A stretch of 64,000 bases of DNA from Buxus sempervirens (lineage: Eukaryota > Streptophyta > Magnoliopsida > Buxales > Buxaceae), in the NCBI GenBank assembly GCA_947561395.2, contig OX387193.1, positions 27,150,276 to 27,214,275 on the forward strand, given 5' to 3'. Below are positions 34,587-45,027 of the stretch, in pieces (positions within the stretch are counted from its first letter, which is position 1; the number at the start of each line of letters is the position of its first letter). A model generated the notes under the pieces. That model saw only the letters and a program-made list of their open reading frames with translations, was not told where the DNA came from and made no database searches. A program made the position numbers and the translations under genes.

Positions 34587-35345
34587 CCAAGGTTTTCATG
34601 GAATATTCTAGGGCTTCCAAGGGTCCCAATTTTTTTTGATTTGATTGATAAAAATAACCAACCAAGGTTTTCATGGAATATTCTAGGGCTTCCAAGGGTC
34701 CCAATTTTTTTTGATTTGATTGATAAAAATAACCAACTAAGGTTTTCATGGAATATTCTAGGGCTTCCAAGGGTCCCAAGTTTTTTTTATTTGATTGATA
34801 AAAATAACCAACCAAGGTTTTCATGGAATATTCTAGGGCTTCCAAGGGTCCCAATTTTTTTTGATTTGATTGATAAAAATAACCAACCAAGGTTTCTTGG
34901 AATATTCTAGGGCTTCCAAGTATCCCACAAATGTTTTGATTTGATTGATAAAAATAACCAACCAAAGGTGTCTTGGAATATTCTAGGGCTTCCAAGTATC
35001 CCACAAATGTTTTGATTTGATTGATAAAAATAACCAACCAAAGGTGTCTTGGAATATTCTAGGGCTTCCAAGTATCCCACAAATGTTTTGATTTGATTGA
35101 TAAAAATAACCAACCAAAGGTTTCTTATAATATTCTAGGGCTTCCAAGTATCCCACAAATGTTTTGATTTGATTGATAAAAATAACCAACCAAAGGTGTC
35201 TTGGAATATTCTAGGGCTTCCAAGTATCCCACAAATGTTTTGATTTGATTGATAAAAATAACCAACCAAAGGTGTCTTGGAATATTCTAGGGCTTCCAAG
35301 GGTCCCACTTTTTTTTTTGACTTGATTGGTAAAAAGGAGACCAAC
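34531..35345 (-). repeat. Tandem array, 11 units of about 76 bp, upstream of Tat22 gag
   Basis: Each unit contains, on the minus strand, TTGGAAGCCCTAGAATATTCC followed by a GGTTGGTTATTTTTATCAATC stretch. Two subtypes exist: the five or six nearest gag have GGGTCCCAATTTTT on the plus strand, the distal ones TATCCCACAAATG. TTGGAA/TTCCAA can pair around the loop GCCCTAGAATA. 76 is not a multiple of three, so frames through the array are incidental. Confidence 0.95.
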
Positions 35346-37312
35346 CAAGGGTTTTCTTTTTTTTTTTTTATTTTTTTCTTCAAATTTGCTGAATTTTCTC
35401 AGTTTTCAAATTCCAAAGTTTAACTGACACATGCTTGAGTTGAGTTGGTGTCAAAAAATATGACACCTTGGTTTACTCTTTGATTTTCAAACTTTTGGGT
35501 TAAATCCTGAAAGAATATTTTATTTGTTTTTTTTTCTATATATATATATTTTTTGATTTTATATTTTTGGGAACATTTCTTATGTTCTTTTCGGGGTGCC
35601 TAAGGATTATCCACAGTGTTTTAGGCATTTTATTCTGAAAATTTGGGCTGAACAGCCAATTTGTGCATTTTTTTGAATGTATCCAGTATACTATACCGGA
35701 TAAGAATATGCCTTATTGTATCCGGTCACCCTAACCGGATATACGCATATGCCTTTGTATCCGGAAATACATACCGGATATGATTAGAGTTGTTATTAAC
35801 CGGCCTGAGTTGCCGGTTATTGCCGAAATGGCCCTTTTGGACTCATTTTTTCACCAGATTTGATTTTTTTTCATTCCCTCTTGGTGTTCACCTTAACTTG
35901 ACCTTCAAAACTTGCCCCAAATTTGGCTTGGACATCATACTTGTAAAAATCCCCAAATTTATGGATAGAACATGGCTTTACCTTGCCACCTTGTATTACC
36001 TTCATTCAATATGGTATTCACATTATACCTTAGCCTGTAAAACATGCAAACGGCCTTCCCACATTTACACCCAATTCCCCAAACGCAATTGTGTGCTTTT
36101 AGCCGAAAACGTGTTTCTCCACCTTCAAGCGTATGGTTTTTGGGTTTTGGCTTAATTGGCAACTTAGAACTCAAGTCTAGTGATGCCCGGAATCGAATCA
36201 CAGATCCCATTGTCATCACATCATTGACCCAAATTCTAAGGTAAATGTTTTCACTTTCGCTTTCCGAAGTCACGACCTCGGTGCGCCAAGCTACACACAT
36301 TCATGGTTCAACTTCCTAATAGGCAAAGGGTAGGCTGTGCAAATTGTTTCAAGTGCTCAAGTGCAATTTTAAATTGTGGTAACATTCATAACGTCCCAGC
36401 CCCTTGCCACTCTTTTTCGTAGCCATGCATTCATTCCAAGCCAAGGCATATATGACAAAATAATGAAGCCAAATACAAGCAAGCAAGCACCAAATATGTA
36501 CAAAAATATTACATGCCCAAAAAGTAGTATACAAAACATGTTATTTGCACAAACAACAATTAAATCATGTAAACATGCTTGAAACCCAAAAGCATTCCTA
36601 TAATTCCAGATTTCATGCTCAAAGTGTACCATTTTTACCCAAATTGGAGCCTAAAATTTTAGCACTACTTGACATGGTTCAAAAGTGTTTCAATGAGGTA
36701 AAACATGCTTGAAAACCCCTAAATATACACTGAAATTTCCAGATTTTTGTTCTTCATTTTTTTTGTGCTCAAATGACATTGTTTTATGCCCAAATCCAAG
36801 CCTAAAACCCAGAAGCTAACAATATGACATAAAAAGCTTTTAGCTTGGGAAACATATGCTTGAAAATTCCCAAAATTCCCACCAAGCATTTCAGATTTTT
36901 TTTTCATTGTTTTCATGCTCAACTCATGTCATCCCATACCCACCAAGTCCAAATCATGGCATAAAACAACCATTAAGCACAAAAAGCATTATTCATGGAA
37001 AACATGCTTGAATACTCAAAATTTACACCAAATTTCCAGATTTCGAAAATTTCTTTTTCATGGCATAACAACTTAAATCAGAGCATGTTATCACAAAACA
37101 CATCCAAATCATGTTTCAAAATAGGCTTCTTCCAGACACATTTCTAGCCAACATCAAGCCACACATACATGCTTTTGATTCATATAAATTCTAAGCATCC
37201 GAATCTGATTTGAAATATAACAATATGCACAAATGAAGTAAACAAAATAGCAAGCATTCAAAAGTAGAGAAAAGCATGAACAAATACACAAAAATGGCTT
37301 AAATCCACAAGT
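35346..37312 (-). other. Tat22 leader (between PBS and array)
   Basis: About 2 kb without a supported gene. A stretch at about 36040-36440 matches, in the same element orientation, the TatD leader at 60765-61200 (shared phrases ATGGCTACGAAAAAGAGTGG, AACGAGGTCG-like, CACCTTGAAGGTGG-like). 35675-35823 holds the leader palindrome cluster. Confidence 0.6.
35675..35823 (-). promoter_or_regulatory. GTATCCGG palindrome cluster in Tat22 leader
   Basis: Four inverted units: GTATCCAGTATACTATACCGGATA, GTATCCGGTCACCCTAACCGGATA, GTATCCGGAAATACATACCGGATA types and AACCGGCCTGAGTTGCCGGTT (arms 7-8 bp, spacers 6-10). TatD has four different palindromes in the same place (61577-61690). Confidence 0.65.
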
Positions 37313-37329
37313 CCCCAGCAGAGTCGCTA
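37313..37329 (-). other. Primer-binding site (tRNA-Arg) of Tat22
   Basis: The minus strand reads TAGCGACTCTGCTGGGG two bases after the LTR end, matching the 3' end of plant tRNA-Arg (known primer of Ogre/Tat elements). Confidence 0.85.
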
Positions 37330-37331
37330 GT

Positions 37332-39624
37332 TGTGAGACATGGGAAAAAATCACCGGTGTGATCATCCCTCCGTCAACACACGGGCTCAACGCAAAAATG
37401 GGAGAGTCGCCACCATTCATGATTTTGGGGTGAGAATGGACACCAAAGAGTTCAAAAATAAGCAAAAAGTGCTAAAATGCCAATTCTAAGGTAAAAATAA
37501 CCCTACTTGAAAATCAAATCCAGAGATGGGTAAGGGGATTAGATTATGAACGGGGGAAGGTGTTAGGCACCCCCATTCATCCACACGGAGTGGTTGCCAA
37601 GTGTATGTTCATGCTAAAAAAATAAGAAGCTTGCTAAAAATCATGAAAAAGCCTTGAAAAAGGAACAAGTGTATGATATATTCACATGAAGATCCAAATG
37701 GATTTTAGATCTTCTTTTATGTCAATATCACTTCTGGAATATCTCAAAAAATGGAAATCAAAGCACAAGTTGATCAAAAACAAGTTAAATCAAATCCGGA
37801 AAAATTGGTAAAAAGTATGCCATTTGCCTTGAAATCACTCAAATCCAATATTAAATTGAACCAAACCAAATCCATTTGAAAGATTAGGGTAAATGAGAGT
37901 TTCATGCAAAATTCAATCCATTCTGATAAAAAACCTAGGAGTTATGCTCCTTTGAAGTTGCTGCTGGGGATTTTTAAAAGTGGTAAGTGGGCAACTTTGG
38001 AAACTTGTCTAGAAAAATCCACTACATAAAAGTCCACGAAATTTGGTGTGATTGAAGTCTGTATGGCCATATTTCCAGAGAAACTAGCCTCATACAAAAA
38101 TCCCTTCGGATGTGCCTTGGGTGGTCTCCCGAACAGGCCCCGAAGATCACAGATTTACCCAGAAAAGTACAAATGAACAGTTCTGAGTAAATCGGCTACC
38201 AATAATTCAAATGGAATCCAAAAATTATGACACTAATTGGATTTGAAAATAGACTCATTAAGGAGTACCCAGAAACAAAAATCACTCGAATCGGACTTAA
38301 AATGAACACATGCCGCTCTGTCGAAGTGACAAGTTCTGTATTTGAACCTGAACTGTCCACATAACTTCGACAGAGAGGTGTCAAAAATCCGCTTGATAGA
38401 AATTCATTAAATTTGGTGGACATAAACTAGACAGCCTCACCTTTCCCATGGTTCAAGAATCACCCCAAAATTCATCCGGATGATGAAGTTATGGGCGTCC
38501 GAAGTAAGGGTACAGGTGCTGTCAAGCTAAGCCATTTTTGAGTAAAACCAAATCCGAAAATTGATAAAAAATGAGATTCGTGCAAGATGAACACAAATAC
38601 TTTAAAAATCATCCAAAAGGCATTCCAGAATTGATTGAGGCCATTTATTTGAGATTTATCACAATAAATGCAATAAACCCCAAATAGGAGCCTATCCCGC
38701 CAAAATAGTGATATGTATGTGCAAGTGTAAAAAACCAAACAAGATCAATAGCATGCATACATATTCATCCAAATAGGGTTCTAAGACAGCCTAGGGTTCC
38801 GTTCCATTATCGTTTCCCTCTGTTCTCTCTCCCCGTTAAACACGGTTCTTCAAGATAATCAAGGGTACTTTGAATATGGAACGGTTTACAATCAATCAAA
38901 AAGGCCTTATGCTATATGGGTTCTAGCACTAGGGTCAATCCCCAGTCTCGTTTCTTCTAGATCCGCCTTCACGTTTTACGGCTAGGGGAGTCTTGAGATA
39001 CTTTGAGCCGGGGAAGGATTTCCACACATACAAACAAGGCTTTACACTACAGAAAGGTAGAAGAAGAGATCTAGATCTAGGAATGTAAAGACAGAAAATA
39101 AAAAGAAAAGTTGAGGCTTACCTGAGTTCTGGAGGCGATTCCACAACGGTTTTCTTCTTCTCTTGGAGTTCTTCTTTGCGAGAATTCAAAACAAGAGTTG
39201 TGTTCCATTTGCTTAAGGAGGAGTCTCATATTTATAGGCAAAGGCTAAGGTCATTGGTAGACACAAATTAATGTCTAGAACCCCTCCAACCTTAACCCTA
39301 AGGTCATTTCCGCGATTTCCCCTCATTTAATGAGGGACATGATGGTAAAAGTGAAAAGCTCTCGGAAAACCCTAATTTTGAGCAAACTTAAGGTATCCGG
39401 TATGTCAGACCGGATAAAAAAGGGCCTTAAGGTATCCGGTACATGGTACCGGATACACTAAGGCTCACATGTATCCGATATGAGTATCCGGATACGGGAA
39501 AGGGTACTTGTATCCGGATTGAGTATTCGGATACAGGTAAAAGTTTATTTTCTTCAAATTCTGTGCTAGCTTTCCAGGAGATAATGATTTTTGATGATTG
39601 TTTGTGCAATTTGGGGTGTCTACA
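37332..39624 (-). repeat. Tat22 5' LTR
   Basis: 2,293 bp. In element direction: palindrome cluster (39392-39534), TATA box CTATAAATA (about 39229-39237), then a leader exon with donor CTCAG|GTAAGCC (GT at 39121-39120). It has one palindrome unit (about 31 bp near 39431-39462) absent from the other LTR. Confidence 0.97.
39392..39534 (-). promoter_or_regulatory. Four GTATCCGG palindromes upstream of the Tat22 LTR TATA box
   Basis: Units at 39392-39416, 39432-39456, 39471-39495 and 39510-39534. In the last one GTATCCGA/TCGGATAC-type pairing is kept with different bases. The nearest unit is about 155 bp upstream of the TATA box in element direction. Confidence 0.7.
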
Positions 39625-39903
39625 GCGTGGTTGTCAGTGCCGATACCCGGAGTAGGCCGGCATTGGATGACGATACCCTGAGTAGGCCGTCATTTCAGAG
39701 TATCCGATACCCTGAGTAGGCCGGAACTGTGTACATGGAGGTGTGGAGTGTCTACTTGGCATGTAAATTAATCAATGTAACCATATGCATAACATTGACC
39801 TGGTTTGAGTTGTTATCGGAATTTCGTTGTTATTATCGTTGGTTATTTGTCGAAGCATGTCTTATAACTGTGTTAACTATTTCTGCATGCATGTGTCACT
39901 CGC

Positions 39904-39921
39904 TGAGATATTCGTATCTCA
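39904..39921 (+). promoter_or_regulatory. S-family conserved hairpin, S2 copy
   Basis: TGAGATATTCGTATCTCA: a perfect 7-bp stem with a TTCG loop. It follows TGCATGCATGTG and lies 27 bp before the acceptor TTTTTCAG (ends 39948). Confidence 0.8.
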
Positions 39922-40968
39922 TTCCCTCGTTGTTGCTTTGTTTTTCAGACATTTGTGGTGAGGTGCCTACGGGGGTAGATCCAGCTGATACATATAGGGA
40001 GGAGGATTATTACTACCGACCTTAGTCCAGCAGGTTGTTTGGTCTTAAACTTGTTAAGTTGAATTTTGAGGATTGTAATAAGATAGTAAACTTGGGACCA
40101 TTTGATGTATTTGATGATTTCAGAACTTGCCTGAATAAGAATTTTGATATGTGCACTCTGATGTGATATAAAATGTGGGTGATTATCCAGCGATCACCAT
40201 TATTGAGATCCTTAACTAACCCCTAGGAGACATGTTATATCTATAATGAAGAACACGGATCCGGGGCGTTACAACCGGGTGAACCAGCAGGGTTTCCGGG
40301 TCAACCGGAAACCCAAAATGGGACATGGGCTTCTAAGCCCAATTTGATTCCTTAGCGGGCCTTCCAACGAGGCCAACCCAACCCAAGATCACCGCTGAAG
40401 ATAAATAAAATAATTTAAATAATTTAAATGAGCCAAACCCTATGAGGCCCATCAAAAGCCCAAAACTGTACATGTAGGCTTAGTTTAGGACTAGTTTAGC
40501 CAAGACCTCGGGCCAGGGCTTGCTGGGCCCACTAATCCCATCAACCCAACTGGATAGGGTCCAACGCCCTGACCCATTGAACCATGGACCACCTGGTCTA
40601 GGTCTAGCCCACTTTGGAAATTAAAATAAAATAAATAAATCCAAATAAATTATTTGGCAACCATGGTGAAGCCCACCCAATGGGCCCACCAAATTAATTA
40701 GACATACCCTAAATAAAACTTTCCAACTTAAACCCTAAGTTAAAAATAATCAAAATTAGCCAAAGCCCACAGGGCCTTTTAGACTTAGACAAGGCCCAAT
40801 AAGGGATATGTGAATCGGCATGGCCCAACATGCCCAAGGCGGCCCGGCACTGCACGCGCATTGTAGTGTGCTGTGCCGGGCCGGGGGTCCTGGGGCGAGC
40901 CGCGGCACGTCGACACGCATGCTTGCCCAGGCCCGTGCTTATGCGGGCCGCGCGTACCAGCCCGTTTG

Positions 40969-43172
40969 TGTAAAACCGCGATATTTTCTAAGGATGATTT
41001 ATTCATTTATTTATTTATTTATGTGGACGAATCAACTCAAGGAGCTGTGTATATGTAGGAATTTCGGTGGGGAGCATGTATGGAATCAAGGAATTTCAAA
41101 GGTTCGTAGAGCGGCAATTTACTTATGGAAGGTATAAATACTTAAGGAAAATTAGGTTTGTAGTTTCGGAAATACTCGTATACATTGTTGAAGGCGATTG
41201 CGGCGATTGTTTTAGGTTTGGGAGAAAAGAAGAACTTTTAGTCTTCCTCTTGGCGAACTGGGTGTTTGAGATCAAGGATTTTAGAAGAGTTTTCCCTCTG
41301 GCGATCAGAGGAGCTTCTGGGTGACGATAGCAACCAGGTGATCGACTGTTGGTGTGGGTTTTGCTCTACGAAGGGTTGCTGTTGCAAAGACTTGGAAGCG
41401 TATAAGGTGAGTAGCATCGTTTTCGTTTGTCGATGGTTTTGTCCTCTGTATTTTACCGAAAGCATGTTCTTAGTCTTGTTCTGCTGTTGCATCTGTTCCG
41501 TGAGTTTGGTTTGATGAGGGAAGAATACGTGAATTAAAAGTGGTTCTGATTAAGTCCGAAATATATCTAAGGGTTTTTTGGTAATGATAGAAGCGTATAC
41601 GAGAGGTTACAGGGGTCAGAAACACAGCCAGAGATGGAGATTTGGGATTAACAGAGAGTCGTTTATCAGAGGTAGGATCAGCCGACTTGGTGCCTACCTA
41701 GCGCCAAGTGAACTGAGTTGGCGCAAGCTAAGAAAAAATTGTTAAAGCCTATCTTGCGCTAAGCGCGCGCGAGGTTTTTTTTGTTCTTGCCTCTCGCTTA
41801 ATGATTTTCATCCGCGCTAAGTAGATTTTGGGTGTGCGCTGAGTCCATGCTGACCTCGCGCCCAGCACCAGAGGTCAGTGCACCCTATGGAATTTTGCCG
41901 AAGCAGGACTTTTGCCAATCCTAACCAAAATTTGATACTCTGAATCTACAAACCCCTGTCCAAAGGTTATACTAGGACGTTAGAAATATTATTTTTGTGC
42001 AAAACAAATTGGAGAGTATTGAATCATATTCTGAGTATTTCTACAAACTGTCGAAAGGTGAGTTTAAGGAATTTAGGTAGGATGTTGCTATTCATGATCC
42101 TATAAGAAAATGAGTTAATTTGGTTATATATATTTTTATCTGTTTCCTGTTTTTGAAATTTGTATATATCTGTTTTGTTCAATATCCAATGACTGAAAAG
42201 AATTGAAAGGTTTTTGTGTGAGTAATGGGAAGTTTATTGCGTGAATGTGTTGTTGAGAGGCTGGGAAACTTATAAATTTGTGCGAGTTGATGTTTTGGTT
42301 GGAACAACTTGTGATGAGTGTATTGGGTTACACAGGATTTAAATAAATGTGGGTTTACTGTTTTGCCAATGCGGAGTTTTATGTGGTTATTAATCGGTTT
42401 TGGGTTTAGCTTCCCTTGGATCCATGTTAAGCTTAGTAATGTGATGGTATTTGTTTATTGGTATAATTGCATGGCCTTGTGTTGCCACGACTAGTGTAGA
42501 GCAGCCAGATACCCTAAGTAGGCCTGGTTGTCAGTGTTGATACCCGGAGTAGGCTGGCATTGGATGACGATACCCTAAGTAGGCCGTCATTTTAGAGTGT
42601 CCGATACCCTGAGTAGGCTGGAACTGTGTACATGGAGGTGTGGAGTGTCTACTTGGCATGTGAATTAATCAATTTAAGCAATATGCATGACATTGACCTT
42701 TTCGTTTGATTTATCGGTAATCTGGTTGTTTAATTGTTGGTTATTTATTGAAGCATGTTTATAACTGTGTTAAACTATTTCTGCATGCATGTGCTACTCG
42801 CTGAGATATTCGTATCTCATTCCTCGTTGTTGTTTTGTTTTTCAGATCTTCGTGGTGAGGCGCCTACTGGGGTAGATCCGACTAACACCTATAGGGATGA
42901 GGATTATTACTACAATCCTTAGACTAGTAGGTTATTTTAGATTTAAACTCTGTTTCAATTGATTTTGTGGGAAATGTAATAAGGTAGTAAATTGGAACCA
43001 TTTGATTCTACTTGAAGATTCTATAGACTTCTTAGATAAGAATTTTAATTGTGCACTCTGATATGGTATAAATTGTGTGATTATCCAGCGATCACTTTTA
43101 TTTGGATCCTTACCTAACCCTCTGTGAGACGTGTTATATCTTTAATGAACAACATGGATCCGGGGCGTTACA
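40969..43172 (+). mobile_element. Solo LTR S3 (S family)
   Basis: Starts TGTAAAACCGCGATATTTTC and ends GGATCCGGGGCGTTACA. Flanked by GTTTG at 40964-40968 and 43173-43177, a perfect duplication. 2.2 kb. Donor AAG|GTGAGTAGCAT at 41407, palindrome cluster at 41668-41885, GATACCC...GAGTAGGCC repeats at 42515-42625, hairpin at 42802-42819, acceptor ending at 42845, short exon-like frame to the stop at 42920-42922, then GTGCACTCTGATATGGTATAAA, also a family-wide phrase. Inserted in LTR B. Confidence 0.92.
42802..42819 (+). promoter_or_regulatory. S-family conserved hairpin, S3 copy
   Basis: TGAGATATTCGTATCTCA, identical to S2. The acceptor follows 26 bp downstream. The exon-like frame after it shares with S2 the pattern D-[IL]-x-G-E-x-P-T-G-V-D and ends in D-Y-Y-Y-x-P. 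Confidence 0.8.
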
Positions 43173-43249
43173 GTTTGGCACGGCCCAACGGCGGGCCGAC
43201 CCGCTATGGGGCATGCCCAATTAGGCTAAATAAACCCAAAAAATGTCCA

Positions 43250-43318
43250 TAACAAGGTTCGAACCTAGCCCAACAGATTTTAAATCTGTCTCCTTAACAA
43301 CTGAGACATAGCAACTTC
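43250..43318 (-). tRNA. tRNA-like relic (Leu UAA-like)
   Basis: The minus strand has GTCTCAGTTGTTAAGGAGAC (D-arm with a perfect 5-bp stem), ACAGATTTAAAATCTGT (anticodon arm with a perfect 5-bp stem, loop anticodon UAA) and GGTTCGAACC (B box). No good acceptor stem and no long variable arm are seen, so this is a decayed tRNA gene or a tRNA-derived SINE head within LTR B, not a working tRNA. Confidence 0.4.
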
Positions 43319-43989
43319 TTGCATCAATAGTATCATAATTAAATTATTTTAGCTAAAAATTAAGGATACCCCCACGATTGTTGGAAAATATAATTATAGA
43401 AGCTCTTATATAATCAATCAAAACTAAGAAAATAATTAGGTATAAATAAGCCCAAAAAGCTATTATAAAATCTCCAATTAAATATATTTGTTAAGTCTAT
43501 GGTTTTTAATTAGACTACTTTAAGTCTCTAATGGGTGTAATTTATTTATTTATTTTTTTTGAGCAAAATCTATCCCAATAAGTGTAAAACAATTTTGTGA
43601 ATAATAAAAATAGTTTTTAGAATTGTTTTGGGATTTTTTGGGACTACACCTGCAGAAAGGTCCCACTCAGACTTAATAAGATATATGTTGGTTTAGGACA
43701 AAAAGGGTGAGATTAGAAGTTGACTCGATAACTAGGAAGACCCCAGGGACCCGTCAACCGACGGGGCGGACCGAGGTATCTTCGGACTTCCCCGGACCGT
43801 AATCGAGAGCTTAGCCGGAATCTCGAAAAATCGCAGACTAACCAAATTAGACAAACCTAGGCATCCAGGTGTCCGTCTGCACCCCATCAGACGGTGGCGA
43901 CTCCCTTTTCCCCAATGTATCATTCGGAGGTACGCACACCCGTGAAAACCCTATCCATGCGCCCCGCCATACGATCTCACATGCACACA

Positions 43990-44082
43990 ATGAGATGCAA
44001 AAAACTTTTGCTTCTCAAGAAAAGCAATTAGATTGCTTTTGCTTCATCATGAGAAGCAAAAGCAAGTACTAACCAAACATGC
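43990..44082. mobile_element. Right part of the TIR element split by LTR B
   Basis: Begins with the second copy of ATGAG, then CTTTTGCTTCTCAAG, GCAATTAGATTGC and GCTTCATCATGAGAAGC, and ends ACTAACCAAACATGC. It is complementary in style to the left end at 11601. Confidence 0.6.
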
Positions 44083-44478
44083 TTATTATGCGCACGTCGA
44101 TTCGCGGTCCACACTCTGATTCTGGGAGGTGTCCTTTAGGGATATTGGGTCTTGGCGCGTTATCCGACGAAAACACACTCGATTGCGTGTTTTCGGGATC
44201 GGGAAATGAAGTAAGGGAATGGGGAGTCGCCATTGCCTAATAGGGTGTAGGCAGACACCTGGGTGCCTAATGTTTATCTATTAGGTGGTCTGTGACTTGA
44301 GATTCTGGTTAAGTACTCAATTATGGTTAGGAGAAATTCATAGATACCTTGGTCCACCCCATTGAATGACGGGTCCCATGGGTCATCCTGGTTATGAGTC
44401 AACTCGTTTTACCTCACCCTGTCTTAAACAAATATGCACTCATTGATTAGGTCTATGTGGGGACCACTTAAGTGGTTT
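44083..44478 (-). mobile_element. Outer B-family LTR fragment (continues at 56982)
   Basis: GAATGGGGAGTCGCCATTGCC, GGTGCCTAATGTTTATC and TCATCCTGGTTATGAGTCAAC here recur about 415 bp further on inside LTR B', giving the look of a tandem duplication. It is better explained as one B-family copy (B') inserted into another. After B' the outer copy goes on at 56982. Confidence 0.6.
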
Positions 44479-45027
44479 AGGTCTGTGTGTGCGTCAATCC
44501 GTGGGTCGCACGCTGGGATCTTGGGAGGCGCACGTGGGTGCGTGCCTCCTTTAGGGATTTACGGTTCCCGGCGTGATATCCAGTGAAAGCACAAAGGTTT
44601 TGGTGCTTTCTGGATTGGGAAATGAAATAGAGGAATGGGAGTCGCCACTGCCTGATGGAGTGCAAGCAGATACCTGGGTACCTAGTGTTTGTCAATTAGG
44701 TGGTTTGTGGTTTGAGATTTTGAATAAGTTCTCAGTTACGGTTTGAGGAAGTCCATAGACACCCCGATCCTCCGCGTCAGGTGACGGGTCCTATAGGTCA
44801 TCCTGGTTATGAGTTAACCAGTTTTATTTCACCCGTCCTAAGCAAACATACACTCATTTAATTAGGTCTTATGTGAGGACCATATGTGTGGTGTAAATCC
44901 CCTTTATTTGGTTTTATCTTCTTTACTTAAGTGATCTTGGTCTGATTGGGCGAGCCCGGTTGGAAGGGCCACAAGATCCTAGATGAGCTAAGGTATAGTC
45001 CATATGCCCCTTTTGGTGGGCTTAATC

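Larger units (their letters stand above)
17401..39624 (-). mobile_element. Tat22: 22.2-kb Ty3/gypsy element, Tat/Ogre lineage
   Basis: Minus-strand order: 5' LTR (37332-39624), PBS for tRNA-Arg (about 37313-37329), long leader, 76-bp tandem array, gag, protease, G-patch segment, RT with two RNase H domains, integrase, a 7.7-kb tail with two opposite-strand genes, polypurine tract, 3' LTR (17401-19663). Target duplication GCCTG (17396-17400) and GCGTG (39625-39629). A second, archaeal-type RNase H and a tRNA-Arg primer are known traits of the Tat lineage. About 20 LTR substitutions counted by eye (near 1%) suggest an age under a million years at the rates usually assumed. It looks close to whole, with perhaps one to three breaks. 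Confidence 0.93.
15595..40273 (+). mobile_element. Solo LTR S2 (S family), split by Tat22
   Basis: Starts TGTAAGAACCTGATTTT and ends GGATCCGGGGCGTTACA, flanked by ACCGG at 15590-15594 and 40274-40278. Net length is about 2.45 kb once the 22.2-kb insert (17401-39624) and its duplicated target are left out. Landmarks: donor CAG|GTAAGTGGCACTC at 16236, GCGCC palindrome cluster at 16535-16790, four 30-bp repeats near 17109-17226, pre-acceptor hairpin at 39904-39921, acceptor ending at 39948, and a short exon-like frame to a stop at 40023-40025. Closest relative in the window is S3. Confidence 0.88.
12272..43989 (+). mobile_element. Solo LTR B, about 4.8 kb net, interrupted by S2, S3 and a MITE
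   Basis: Starts TGTCAGCACCTCATTTTTGC and ends CATGCACACA. It is flanked by ATGAG on both sides (12267-12271 and 43990-43994). Visible segments are 12272-15594, 40279-40968 and 43178-43989; the rest is S2 (carrying Tat22) and S3. The end region has TGTCCGTCTGCACCCCATC and GGTGGCGACTCCC, resembling the U5 end of Tat/Athila-type LTRs. A TATA box (TTATAAAAAGG, 13503) is followed by a leader with a donor-like AAG|GTGAGATAC near 13790. No internal genes, so a solo LTR. A related copy (B') lies at 44484-56976. Confidence 0.8.

Noticed and set aside
34531-35345. Centromeric satellite
   Set aside because: Only 11 units, confined to the leader of one retroelement.
34566-35383. Repetitive open frames in the 76-bp array
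   Set aside because: The unit is not a multiple of three and the frames change along the array.
12272-43989. A single element of about 32 kb
   Set aside because: Target duplications show separate nested insertions.
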